DNA from: an uncultured Bacteroidales bacterium
Lineage (GTDB): Bacteria; Bacteroidota; Bacteroidia; Bacteroidales; UBA932
Direction of reading: 5' to 3'
Length of the DNA: 10,816 nt
NCBI GenBank assembly: GCA_905236955.1
Contig: CAJOQW010000131.1
Span: 1 to 10,816, forward strand
In this document: positions 1-7,689 of the stretch, piece by piece
Layout: every line of letters starts with the position of its first letter
Position numbering within the stretch: the stretch's first letter is position 1
The notes under the pieces: generated by a model
The model's input: the letters and a program-made list of their open reading frames with translations, nothing else
Told to the model about the DNA's origin: nothing
The model's database searches: none
Position numbers and translations under genes: made by a program

Positions 1-75
1 CACAAGCACGGAACCGCCTTCGAGACGACCGTGCCCGTACTCTCGCGGCTCATCACCGCCGGACTTGTCAAATAG
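1..75 (+). CDS. 3' tail of an unidentified gene (partial)
   Basis: Frame 1 is open from the left edge to a TAG stop at 73-75, giving 24 codons that end in ...VLSRLITAGLVK. The composition is protein-like, with G/C-rich third positions as in the neighbouring genes. The stop lies only 3 bp from the convergent stop of rhaM (79-81), the kind of tight tail-to-tail packing expected between real genes. I do not recognise the family from so short a tail. A link to rhamnogalacturonan or rhamnose metabolism would be a guess from position only. The start and most of the gene lie outside the window. Confidence 0.5.
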   Translation, partial: HKHGTAFETTVPVLSRLITAGLVK

Positions 76-78
76 GAC

Positions 79-396
79 CTAATCCATGTGGAACCGCTCG
101 TCAAGCGGGATGGACACCGGCGAATTGTCGGGATTGACCTCCATGATGTCGGCCATGTAGTCCCACCACTTCTTGACGACCGGATTGTCTCCGAGATCCT
201 GCGAACCGGCATCCCCTTCGACCTCCTGGTAGGCGAAGAGGATGTTGGTGTCTTTATCCCAGTAGATGGAATAATTGCTCACTCCCGTCTCCTTGAGGAG
301 TTCCTTCATTTCGGGCCAAAGGGCTGCATGGCGGCGCTGATACTCGTCCTCGAAGCCTGGCTTGAGGAACATCTTGAATGCTTCCCTGCGTTTCAT
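79..396 (-). CDS. rhaM: L-rhamnose mutarotase (RhaM)
   Basis: Encodes 105 residues, the usual length of this family. L-rhamnose mutarotase interconverts the beta and alpha anomers of L-rhamnose in the cytoplasm, supplying the alpha form for rhamnose isomerase. The sequence aligns by eye along its whole length with E. coli RhaM (YiiL). It has the EYQRRH motif with Tyr19 and His23 (the conserved active-site pair), a WP at 27-28, the NYSIYWDK strand at 41-48, the WW pair at 77-78 and the signature NPDNSPV at 88-94. There is no signal peptide, as expected. Its ATG (394-396) overlaps the TGA of the upstream GH2 gene (393-395) as ATGA, so translation is probably coupled. Its presence indicates that the locus releases free L-rhamnose. 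Function is near certain; regulation is inferred to be from the GH2 promoter. Confidence 0.96.
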   Translation of the reverse strand: MKRREAFKMFLKPGFEDEYQRRHAALWPEMKELLKETGVSNYSIYWDKDTNILFAYQEVEGDAGSQDLGDNPVVKKWWDYMADIMEVNPDNSPVSIPLDERFHMD

Positions 397-3380
397 TTCT
401 TGTGTATTTTTTCCTTGAATTCTATTTCGACTATCCTTAATTCGTCGTTCGTTTTGTCTCCGTCTTTGCTATGGTAGAGGTCGAGTTCCCCGGCTACCGG
501 GGCCACCACCTCCACTATCCCGCTGAAGGCATCCCCTTCCGATGCCGACCCTTTGACCCGAACCGTGATTTCCCTTGTCATGGTGCTCTTGACGGGAATA
601 TGCACATATCCGAGGCTCTTCGGGGTTTCCCCTTCCCAGATCAGTTCATCACCTGCGAATATTTCAATGGGGTAGCTGCGCAGGCGCCAGCCGGTGAGCT
701 TCATGCACACTTCGTCCACCTGGGCCATGCGCCCGAGGGTGTATGTGATCCAGCCGCCTGCAAGGGTGCCGTCGGAACACCATTCGCTGAGCTCGTTGTC
801 ATCGAAGCTGTTGGCCGCGGTGTCGTTGTTCGAGCCGGCCTTTGCGTACGCTATGGGGGCATCCACCCATTCATCGGTATATGAGGGGCCTTCCGGGGTT
901 GCGCCGCGGGAAAGGTTCAGGGGGAGGAAGTCTGCGGGGATATAAGCGGACAATCCGCCATCTGCCTTGCAAGGCAGGGTCCCGAGGCTTATCGAGGCGC
1001 TCCCAAGGCCTTGGGCCGAGGCTGTCACCGTCACTTTGCCGGGAGTGGTCGTGGAACGTAGGAGGGCCCTGTTCACGCCGCATTCCACCGGGAAGTCCTT
1101 TGCGAGGACGTAATTGTCCTGCGGGCCTTTGGCAAGGCCTCCGCGCCATTCGGCAGGACCTTCCAACTCCCAGTGTACCATGTTGCCGGCAAGGGGACAA
1201 CGGCGGCCTTCGGCATCCACCACCTCTACCTGCAGCAGGGTTACGTCCGCTCCGTCGGCCATCCAGCCTGCCGGACTGCATGTCGCGGAAAGTTTCAGGG
1301 AAGCCGGAGCTCCTGCCGTCCGCTTGCTGCACCGGGCGGTTTCCCTGCCCCCGTCATAACCGACGGCAGTGAGGGTGCCGGGCTGGAATCCGACATTATC
1401 GAATGTGAAGAGGTAGTCGTATTCCCTTGAACTGCAGGGGAGTTCCTTCCCGTTCAGGAAGAGTTTCACGCTTTCGGTGTTGGAAACTACATAGACCGGC
1501 TTGACCGTACCCTCGGGGTAGTTCCAATGGCCTATTATGTAGATGTGCGGCATTTCGGGCTGTACCCACCCGTCCCACATCACCAGATGGGCGAACCATG
1601 TGTCCTTCGGGATGCGCATGGGATCGACCACTCCGCTCCGCCTGTAGTTTTCCACGCCCCTGTAGTGGGTGTTGGAGTCGGAAAAGATGATGTTCACCCC
1701 GCCGGAACTCACCCGGGTGCCCGTTCCGGGGCGCTCGAGCCGGTAGTCGTACCAGCGGCGGATGTGTTCTATCGCCAGCTCGTCCTGGTTGTGGTTGTAT
1801 GGGGCGGCGTTGCCCGGGACGATCTTGCCCGTCGAGGCCGAGAGGAAGCCCTTGTTGCCGTCCCCTTCCTTGTGATATGGCCATGACCACCCGTCCCAGT
1901 ACAGGCGCAGGCCTTCGTCGCGGCAGTATTCCATGGCCCAGAAGGGGGAGTGCGCGCTTTTGTTTATGTAGAGCATCTCGCCCCCGTATTCGGCTTCGCG
2001 GATGTCGAGCATTTCGCGGGAACCTATGGCCCTGCCTCCATAGAAGTCGTACTTGTCCCGTATCTCCCTCATTTCCAGCATATGTTCGCGGCTGATGGAC
2101 TCGTTGCCGCACTCGTAGAATATGATGGAGGGGTTGTTGCGGTTGTAGATTATGGCGTCGCGCATGAGGGCCTTGCGCTGTTCCCACTGTATGCCCTGGA
2201 CATCCTTTTCGGCATCACCTGCCGGCATGGCCTGCATGAGTCCGACCCTGTCGCACGATTCGATGTCCTGCTTCCATGGGGTGACGTGCATCCAGCGCAC
2301 CAGGTTGCCTCCGCATTCCACCATGAGGCGGTTGGAGTAGTCGCTGAGCCAGGCGGGGACGGACATGCCCAGGGCCGGCCATTCGTTGGAAGTGCGCTGC
2401 GCGAAACCATGGACCATGGTCACGCGGTCGTTGAGAGAGAACTTGCCTTCGGAGAAGCGAGTCTTGCGGAAACCGGTGCGCGTTGTCACTTCGTCAACCC
2501 TCTTTCCGTCCACGGTTACGGAGGTCTTCACGTCGTACAGATATCCATAGCCCCAGCTCCAGAATTCGAGGCCTTCCACTTCGGCGGATGCCCTCAGGAC
2601 GGCATCCGCACCCGGGAGTATTTCTTCTTCCTTGCCGGAGAAGGTGGATACCACCCTTCCTTCCGGATCGGTTATGCAAACCTCGAAACCTGCTATTACA
2701 GGCTTCTTCCCTTCGTTGCGCACCTGGGATTCGGCATGTACCTCGGCTTTGCGGGAGCCGGTGCGGATATCGGTTGCATAGATGTAAGTGCCGGTGGTGC
2801 CCAGGTTCGAATACAGCGGGAGGGTCTGGTACACGGGACCTGTCAAGTGCAGGCGGACGTTCTTGGGCAGGCCTCCATAGTTCGCGTTGAAATTGCGGTC
2901 GCTCCACTGGTATTTCTTGTCCGCACCTTCGGCAAAATACTCCCATGTGTTGTCCACCCTCACCGCCACCACATTCTTGCCGCTCTTTGCAAAGGGGGTG
3001 ATGTCCAGCCCGAACGCCATCACGCCGTTGTCGTGCCTGCCGGCCAGGCGGCCGTTGACATATATTTCCACTCCCTGGCGCGCCCCCTCGAATTCGAGGA
3101 ATACCTTGCCGCCTTTTATCGAAGCCGGCAGCACGAAGTGTTTCCGGTACCACATGACGGTATCGGTCAAGTCCTTGATATCCACGGCAAAAGCCTCGTC
3201 TTCATTGAAGGCGTGCGGCAGAGTCACCGGTTTCCAGCCTTTGTCGTTGAAGGATGTGTTGGAAGCGGAAGGGACGTCTCCGACATGAAGGAGCCATCCT
3301 CGGTTGAAATCGAATTTGTCCCGGGGGAACCCTGCTGTGCAGATGCAGCACAACAGCACTATCACGAAGTATTTTTTCAT
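393..3380 (-). CDS. Secreted GH2 family glycosidase (beta-galactosidase-like) with C-terminal CBM32-like domain
   Basis: Encodes 995 residues. The start at 3380 is chosen because it begins a Sec-type signal peptide (MKKYFVIVLLCCICTAG); the open frame further upstream only shadows the opposing lyase gene. Domains by eye: GH2 sugar-binding jelly roll about 23-185 (FDFNRGW, VEIYVNGRLAG), Ig-like domain about 186-305, TIM barrel about 310-600, DUF4982-like Ig domain about 612-685 (VKLFLNGKEL), a further Ig-like GH2 domain about 692-800, and an F5/8 type C (CBM32-like) beta-sandwich about 845-958. The acid/base is Glu427 in ECGNES. The nucleophile is probably Glu484 in PFWAMEY; Glu464 in AEYGG is a less likely alternative. 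GH2 enzymes are retaining exo-glycosidases. Beta-galactosidase on pectin side chains fits the context, but beta-glucuronidase or another specificity is possible. The gene is first in a two-gene unit with rhaM, divergent from the PL26-like lyase. Confidence 0.92.
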   Translation of the reverse strand: MKKYFVIVLLCCICTAGFPRDKFDFNRGWLLHVGDVPSASNTSFNDKGWKPVTLPHAFNEDEAFAVDIKDLTDTVMWYRKHFVLPASIKGGKVFLEFEGARQGVEIYVNGRLAGRHDNGVMAFGLDITPFAKSGKNVVAVRVDNTWEYFAEGADKKYQWSDRNFNANYGGLPKNVRLHLTGPVYQTLPLYSNLGTTGTYIYATDIRTGSRKAEVHAESQVRNEGKKPVIAGFEVCITDPEGRVVSTFSGKEEEILPGADAVLRASAEVEGLEFWSWGYGYLYDVKTSVTVDGKRVDEVTTRTGFRKTRFSEGKFSLNDRVTMVHGFAQRTSNEWPALGMSVPAWLSDYSNRLMVECGGNLVRWMHVTPWKQDIESCDRVGLMQAMPAGDAEKDVQGIQWEQRKALMRDAIIYNRNNPSIIFYECGNESISREHMLEMREIRDKYDFYGGRAIGSREMLDIREAEYGGEMLYINKSAHSPFWAMEYCRDEGLRLYWDGWSWPYHKEGDGNKGFLSASTGKIVPGNAAPYNHNQDELAIEHIRRWYDYRLERPGTGTRVSSGGVNIIFSDSNTHYRGVENYRRSGVVDPMRIPKDTWFAHLVMWDGWVQPEMPHIYIIGHWNYPEGTVKPVYVVSNTESVKLFLNGKELPCSSREYDYLFTFDNVGFQPGTLTAVGYDGGRETARCSKRTAGAPASLKLSATCSPAGWMADGADVTLLQVEVVDAEGRRCPLAGNMVHWELEGPAEWRGGLAKGPQDNYVLAKDFPVECGVNRALLRSTTTPGKVTVTASAQGLGSASISLGTLPCKADGGLSAYIPADFLPLNLSRGATPEGPSYTDEWVDAPIAYAKAGSNNDTAANSFDDNELSEWCSDGTLAGGWITYTLGRMAQVDEVCMKLTGWRLRSYPIEIFAGDELIWEGETPKSLGYVHIPVKSTMTREITVRVKGSASEGDAFSGIVEVVAPVAGELDLYHSKDGDKTNDELRIVEIEFKEKIHKK

Positions 3381-3394
3381 AAGAACAGGCACTT

Positions 3395-3410
3395 GACGTA
3401 AAGATACGTC
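3395..3410. promoter_or_regulatory. Perfect inverted repeat, candidate operator
   Basis: GACGTA-AAGA-TACGTC is a perfect 6-bp inverted repeat around a 4-bp centre, lying in the 90-bp gap between the divergent GH2 and PL26-like genes. It covers the promoter-like box proposed for the GH2/rhaM unit, so a dimeric regulator bound here could control that promoter. The alternative is a short hairpin at the start of the GH2 transcript, but the likely transcription start is downstream of most of it. No regulator gene is visible in the window. Confidence 0.4.
3399..3406 (-). promoter_or_regulatory. Putative -7 box for the GH2-rhaM unit
   Basis: On the minus strand this reads TATCTTTA, one base off the Bacteroidota -7 consensus TAnnTTTG. 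It ends 18 bp before the GH2 ATG, nearly the same leader distance as the better box serving the opposite gene. No convincing -33 TTTG lies 19-21 bp upstream. That is common for regulated promoters but keeps confidence low. Confidence 0.35.
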
Positions 3411-3443
3411 TTTTTTCCGATTAAGCAGCCACTGATTTTTTGT

Positions 3444-3451
3444 TATCTTTG
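3444..3451 (+). promoter_or_regulatory. -7 box (TAnnTTTG) of the PL26-like lyase promoter
   Basis: TATCTTTG is an exact match to the Bacteroidota sigma-A -7 consensus TAnnTTTG and ends 19 bp before the ATG of the lyase gene. No clear -33 TTTG sits at the usual spacing (around 3417-3422), suggesting the promoter depends on an activator. The short leader carries no purine-rich ribosome binding site, as is usual in this phylum. Confidence 0.6.
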
Positions 3452-3470
3452 TTTTAAACCTTGACAATAG

Positions 3471-6206
3471 ATGAAACGATTCCTCCTTCTTCCGGTTCTC
3501 CTGCTTGCCACGCAGCTGATTTTCGCACAACCAGTCGGAATCGGCTGGGTAGGCAGACAACCTTCCTTCCCCACAGGTGAAACCTGGGGCGTCCCTTTCG
3601 CAAAAGGTGCCTATGCTGACGGTCAGCGGTTCGTCCTGCGCGACGCATCCGGCGAAACGGTGCCTTCGCAGCAGTGGGTGATGGCCCGCCATGGCGACGG
3701 TTCCATAAAATGGCTTGGCGTTGCCGCTACCGTAAGCCCTTCGCAGAAGGGCGGTTTCTCCCTGGAAGCGTTGAAACCGAAGAAGAAAGACCTGAAGTCT
3801 CTCCCGCAGGGACTGGTTTCGGTAACCGAATCGGAAGATGGGTTTACTGTCTGCAACGGGGTGCAGACCATCGTCTTTGCAAAGAAGGGCACGCAACTGG
3901 TCAAGTCCGTGGACATGGGCGGGACGCTCATCTCGGACGGGATGAGGCTGGTATTGCAAAGGGAGGCGCGCCTGACCGATAATACCGTTGAATATCAGGA
4001 TTTTGCCAGCAAGATTGAAAACGTGGCAGTGGAGAAATCCGGTCCCGTGCTGGCAGTTATAAAGGTGGACGGGTGCCATACCGACGGCGCGCGCAACTGG
4101 CTGCCGTTCACCGTGCGTTTCTACATAAGCAGCGGTGCGGCCCCTGTGAAGATGGTGCATACCGTCATTTACGATGGCGACCAGGACAAGGATTTCATAA
4201 AGGGACTCGGGGTGGAGTTCTCCCTGTGCCTGAGGGAAGAACGACACAACCGCCACGTGAGCTTCGTCACTGAAAATGGCGGATTGTGGAGCGAATCGGT
4301 AAAGCCCCTTGCCGGACGAAGGGGCCTGCGGGTTCCCGGACAGGAGGGGGAGCGGGATTATCTTTCCGACCAGGTGGCCGGAGCACGCGTCCCCGACAAG
4401 GCCGGATTCGATGCTGCAGGGCGGAAACTCATCGATGACTGGGCCGACTGGGACGGATTCCGCCTGGCACAGTTGAATCCCGACGGCTTCGACATACGCA
4501 AGCGGGCGAATCCGGAGAGTCGTTGGATAGGCACCGCCGGCGGAGGCAAGGCGGCGGGTTTCGTGCAGGCCGGCGACGTTTCTGGCGGCCTGGGGCTTTC
4601 CGTCAAGGATTTCTGGCAGTCATATCCAAAGGAACTGGAAGTAGGGGGCATGACACAGGACAAAGCCAGAATGACGGCCTGGATATGGAGCCCCCTGGCC
4701 GAAGCCATGGACATGAGGCACTACGATACCGAAGGACATGGCCTGGATTCGGCATATGAAGATTATCAGGAAGGCATGTCCACTCCATATGGTGTATCCC
4801 GTACCACGGAACTCACTTTCATTCCTTATATCACCCTCCCGTCCCGTCAGGAAAGGGTGGCCATGGCCGAAGACCTGCAGGCCGTAAGCAGGCTGATGCC
4901 TTCGCCGCAATATCTGCACGACGCCGGCGCCTTCGGCATCTGGGGTCTGCCGGATCCGCAGGGCAACGACACCAGGCAGTGGATGGAGAGTATGATGGAC
5001 AAATATATCGCTTACTACGAACAGAGTGTACGTACCCAGCGCTGGTACGGATTCTGGGACTACGGCGATTTCATGCACTCCTACACGCCCGGCCGTCATC
5101 TTTGGAATTACGACATAGGAGGTTTCGCCTGGGACAACACCGAACTGGAAACCCCGCTGTGGCTGTGGTATGCATTCATCCGTTCGGGACGGGGGGACAT
5201 CTTCAGGCTCGCCGAAGCCATGACACGCCACACATCCGAGGTGGACGTTTACCACATAGGGGATATGGCCGGTCTGGGCACCCGCCATAATGTGTCGCAC
5301 TGGGGATGCGGGGCCAAGGAAGCCCGCGTGGCCCAGGCCTGGTGGCATAGGATATATTATTATCTGACCACGGACGAAAGGGTGGGGGACCTCATGCATG
5401 AAGTGCGCGACGGCGACTACACAACCCTGGAGTTCGACCCCCTGCGTGTGGCGCAACCCCGCTCGGAGTTCCCCACGTCGCAGCCTACCAGGCTTCGCTG
5501 GGGTCCCGACTGGATAGCCTTCGTCGGAAACTGGTACACCGAGTGGGAACGCTTCGGTGACGGGAAATACCATGCTAAGATATTAGCAGGCATGGAGTCG
5601 CTTTCGCATCTTCCGAACGGGCTTTTCACCGGCAAGGGTCCCTACGGCTACGACCCTCAAACCGGCGTCCTCACTTATGAGGGGAATCCCGACTGGGTTA
5701 CGAACTCGAACCATCTGGCCAACATACAGGGCGGCATGGAAGTGATGCTGGAGGTTTACGACGGCATAGGTTATAAGCCTTTCAACGACACTTTCGTGGA
5801 ATATGCGTGCTGGTACGGGGTGCCCCGGGACGACCCTGTCCGGTCGCTTCCCGAAAACAAGAAGTACGAGCGCTGGTGGGGCCACTGGAACGTGCCGCGC
5901 ATGCTTGCCTTCGCTGCGGTGAAGACGGGGGACGATTACCGTGTGAACCTTGCCTGGCACCGTTTTCTGGACGGCCTTGTGGATGCAGGCCACAAGCCCT
6001 TCGACCTGGTTGCGTCAAAGACCATAGGCGGTGCGGATGCGGCGGAACCATTCGAAGAGGCTCCCGGGGTGAGCACCAACGGCGTTGCCCAGTGGAACCT
6101 GGACGCCATCATAATGCTGGGACTGGCGGGAGACAAGGTGCCCCCGCTGAGCGAAGTGAAGCCCAGGGACGTGGCCCGTTTCGGCCCTCCCGATGTGAGG
6201 AGATGA
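3471..6206 (+). CDS. Exo-rhamnogalacturonan lyase-like protein (PL26, PcRGLX/YetA family)
   Basis: Encodes 911 residues with a Sec signal peptide (MKRFLLLPVLLLATQLIFA, cleavage likely after Ala19). Architecture by eye matches the PcRGLX/YetA family. An N-terminal RIFT-barrel domain spans about 22-110 (TWGVPFAKGA at 38-47, QQWVMARHGDGSIKWLG at 67-83). A central beta-sandwich spans about 115-455 (FYISSGAAPVKMVHTVIYDG near 217-236). A C-terminal alpha/alpha toroid spans about 460-900 and is rich in aromatics, with WYGFWDYGDFMH at 525-536, WDNTE at 554-558 and TRHNVSHWGCGAKE at 604-617. The characterised relative from Penicillium (PL26) cleaves rhamnogalacturonan I from the end by beta-elimination; that activity here is inferred. 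I cannot assign catalytic residues. The gene has its own promoter-like box and is divergent from GH2-rhaM. Its TGA (6204-6206) directly abuts the stop of the convergent GH78 remnant. Confidence 0.85.
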   Translation: MKRFLLLPVLLLATQLIFAQPVGIGWVGRQPSFPTGETWGVPFAKGAYADGQRFVLRDASGETVPSQQWVMARHGDGSIKWLGVAATVSPSQKGGFSLEALKPKKKDLKSLPQGLVSVTESEDGFTVCNGVQTIVFAKKGTQLVKSVDMGGTLISDGMRLVLQREARLTDNTVEYQDFASKIENVAVEKSGPVLAVIKVDGCHTDGARNWLPFTVRFYISSGAAPVKMVHTVIYDGDQDKDFIKGLGVEFSLCLREERHNRHVSFVTENGGLWSESVKPLAGRRGLRVPGQEGERDYLSDQVAGARVPDKAGFDAAGRKLIDDWADWDGFRLAQLNPDGFDIRKRANPESRWIGTAGGGKAAGFVQAGDVSGGLGLSVKDFWQSYPKELEVGGMTQDKARMTAWIWSPLAEAMDMRHYDTEGHGLDSAYEDYQEGMSTPYGVSRTTELTFIPYITLPSRQERVAMAEDLQAVSRLMPSPQYLHDAGAFGIWGLPDPQGNDTRQWMESMMDKYIAYYEQSVRTQRWYGFWDYGDFMHSYTPGRHLWNYDIGGFAWDNTELETPLWLWYAFIRSGRGDIFRLAEAMTRHTSEVDVYHIGDMAGLGTRHNVSHWGCGAKEARVAQAWWHRIYYYLTTDERVGDLMHEVRDGDYTTLEFDPLRVAQPRSEFPTSQPTRLRWGPDWIAFVGNWYTEWERFGDGKYHAKILAGMESLSHLPNGLFTGKGPYGYDPQTGVLTYEGNPDWVTNSNHLANIQGGMEVMLEVYDGIGYKPFNDTFVEYACWYGVPRDDPVRSLPENKKYERWWGHWNVPRMLAFAAVKTGDDYRVNLAWHRFLDGLVDAGHKPFDLVASKTIGGADAAEPFEEAPGVSTNGVAQWNLDAIIMLGLAGDKVPPLSEVKPRDVARFGPPDVRR

Positions 6207-7048
6207 TCAGAAATCCCAGCTCCCCGATCCAAGTTCACGTGTGAGGACGACCTTGCCCGTGGACGGGTCGCGCAGGATCATGGTGGCGGTCGTGTTGGCC
6301 GGGATTGTGAAGTGGTACGAATAACTCCCGTCCCCGTTCTTCTCCCACGAGGAGCTTATGCGTCCGTAGGGGCTTTCAAAACCGCCCTTTGCATAACTGT
6401 AACCGCCTCCCGGTCTGGGCTGCAGTATGATGTGCTTGTACGCAGGAGTCCCTTCATCACACTGTATGCCAAGGGAATAGGCGAATAACCATTCCCCTAT
6501 TGCCCCGTAGGCATAGTGGTTGAACGAATTCATCTCCACGGGGCCGAAACCGCGTTCTATGGTATAAGAGTTCCATCTTTCCCACATGGTGGTTGCGCCC
6601 TGCGTATGGTGACATCGTAGTCTATGTTGAACGATGCCCTGTATTTCGACAGGCCCGGTATGAGGGAACCTATCCACTCCGCCCCGTCCCATCCCGAGTC
6701 CATCAGGCCGGTCTCGAACCTGGCGGCCGGGGATTCCGACCAGGTCCCTGTCTCGTCCAGTACCGCTACCTTCCATCTGTAACCGGTGCAGGGCTTGAGG
6801 GGCGGGCCTGAGTAGCGGATGTTCAGCGACGAGCCGGACTCCACGATTCCTGTGTCGAAGACCCGGCTTCCGGCTTCCTCGCTGACGGTAAGCCGGTAAG
6901 CTTTCTGGCAGGCTCCGCGACGCGGCGAAAACATCTGCCAGCTGAAATAAGGATTGGGTTCGTCGAGCCCTATGGGTGAAGGCATGTTTTCGGTACGCAG
7001 GTCCAGGATGGAAACGAGCGAAACGAGTATGAGGCCTAGTGCGGACAT
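6207..7048 (-). pseudogene. GH78 alpha-L-rhamnosidase remnant, catalytic core deleted and frame broken
   Basis: Two ends of a GH78 protein lie next to each other in different frames. The N-terminal part starts at ATG 7046-7048 with a hydrophobic leader, then shows LRTENMPSPIGLDEPNPYFSW, YRLTVS, YRWKVAVLDETGTWSES and FETGLMDSGWDGAEWIG, all typical of the GH78 N-terminal Fn3-like domain, to about residue 148. From about 6602 leftward, a second frame (ending at TGA 6207-6209) gives QGATTMWERW, MNSFNHYAYGAIGEW and YKHIILQP, typical of the end of the GH78 catalytic barrel and the C-terminal beta domain. Together these make about 280 residues against the usual 700-900, so roughly 450-600 residues, including the catalytic glutamates, are absent. 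Translation from the start would stop at 6557 after 163 residues. The start overlaps the upstream DUF6250 gene by 13 bp. An assembly collapse is the main alternative to a genuine deletion. Confidence 0.85.
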
Positions 7049-7689
7049 GATACTTTGAAATTCGTAATCCCAATTCGGGACAGGGTCGTGCGGAAACCGA
7101 ACCAGCCGTGCGTATATGGCTCGGGATCATGATAATCGAACAGCAGTTCACCGTCTATGCGGTATTCGACCCTCCCACCTGTGCAAGTAAGTTCTATATG
7201 GTACCAGTGGTCCCGGCGCAAAAGGTGGTCCTCGTCTGTGTACTCACCTAAGACCGCGGGCCCCGGATTCCCGTCATAACGGCGGAAACGCGTGGTGCTG
7301 TTCCAGTTGCCCCCATATCCCACGTAGTAGAGCTTCATCTGCGAGCAGTTGGCGAAAACCCCTCCCCGTTCGTCCATGCGTGCGAATACGTTCCCGTCGG
7401 GTACCTGGGGGTCGGTTGCCATCCAGAAGCAGTTGAGGTCGCTCAGGCGCTCGGGGAAAACGGTGGCGTCATATTCAATGGCCACGTCTGCTTCCAGTTC
7501 CTTGCGGAACCAGAGAGTGAGGCCCTTCGGGGCGGTGAGGATGCAGGTGTCACCGCGGAATTCCACTTCCCAGCCGGGGGATTCCGATTCGACCACCCAG
7601 TTCCTGTCGAAGTCCTTCTCGCCCAAGACCCCTCCGCTGCATGCCGCAAGGAGGGGTATAAGTGTTAAAAGCAGATAGATCCTTTTCAC
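7036..7689 (-). CDS. DUF6250-like secreted lipoprotein
   Basis: Encodes 217 residues from a GTG start at 7687-7689. That start is chosen because it begins a lipoprotein signal (MKRIYLLLTLIPLLAAC, lipid-attached Cys17) and overlaps the upstream stop as GTGA. The mature part resembles the DUF6250 family by recall: SDLNCFWMATDP at 83-94, YYVGYGGN at 121-128, TTRFRRYDG at 132-140, WYHIEL at 162-167, VEYRIDGELLFDY at 174-186 and GWFGFRT at 195-201. The strand-rich pattern suggests a concanavalin A/LamG-like beta-sandwich related in style to the DUF1080 proteins, so glycan binding or hydrolysis is plausible but unproven. It would sit on a membrane surface. It lies between the CBM9-like/PKD gene and the broken rhamnosidase, with overlaps on both sides, so it belongs to the same transcript. 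Family assignment is fairly confident; function is unknown. Confidence 0.8.
   Translation of the reverse strand: MKRIYLLLTLIPLLAACSGGVLGEKDFDRNWVVESESPGWEVEFRGDTCILTAPKGLTLWFRKELEADVAIEYDATVFPERLSDLNCFWMATDPQVPDGNVFARMDERGGVFANCSQMKLYYVGYGGNWNSTTRFRRYDGNPGPAVLGEYTDEDHLLRRDHWYHIELTCTGGRVEYRIDGELLFDYHDPEPYTHGWFGFRTTLSRIGITNFKVSCPH

Noticed and set aside
94..108. CCGCT-CGTCA-AGCGG hairpin just past the plus-strand gene end, considered as a terminator
   Set aside because: No T-run follows it and it lies inside the conserved end of rhaM, so it is probably incidental.
1950..3401. Plus-strand 483-codon open frame opposite GH2
   Set aside because: It is antisense to a well-supported GH2 gene, has no recognisable domain, and is long only because of high GC and codon bias.
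3381..4256. Minus-strand open frame continuing upstream of the GH2 start
   Set aside because: It lies opposite the lyase coding sequence, its translation is low-complexity nonsense, and a clear signal peptide begins at 3380.
4620..5573. Minus-strand 317-codon open frame inside the lyase gene
   Set aside because: It is a shadow frame, rich in Gly/Pro/Val with no domain, opposite the conserved toroid domain of the lyase.
6256..6267. CCCGT-GG-ACGGG inverted repeat downstream of the lyase stop, considered as a terminator
   Set aside because: The 2-base loop is too small for the full stem, there is no T-run, and it lies in the GH78 remnant coding sequence.
6207..7151. Single intact 314-residue minus-strand protein
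   Set aside because: Only its last 131 residues are GH78-like. Its first part is out-of-frame reading of the GH78 N-terminal domain, and its start lies inside the DUF6250 gene.
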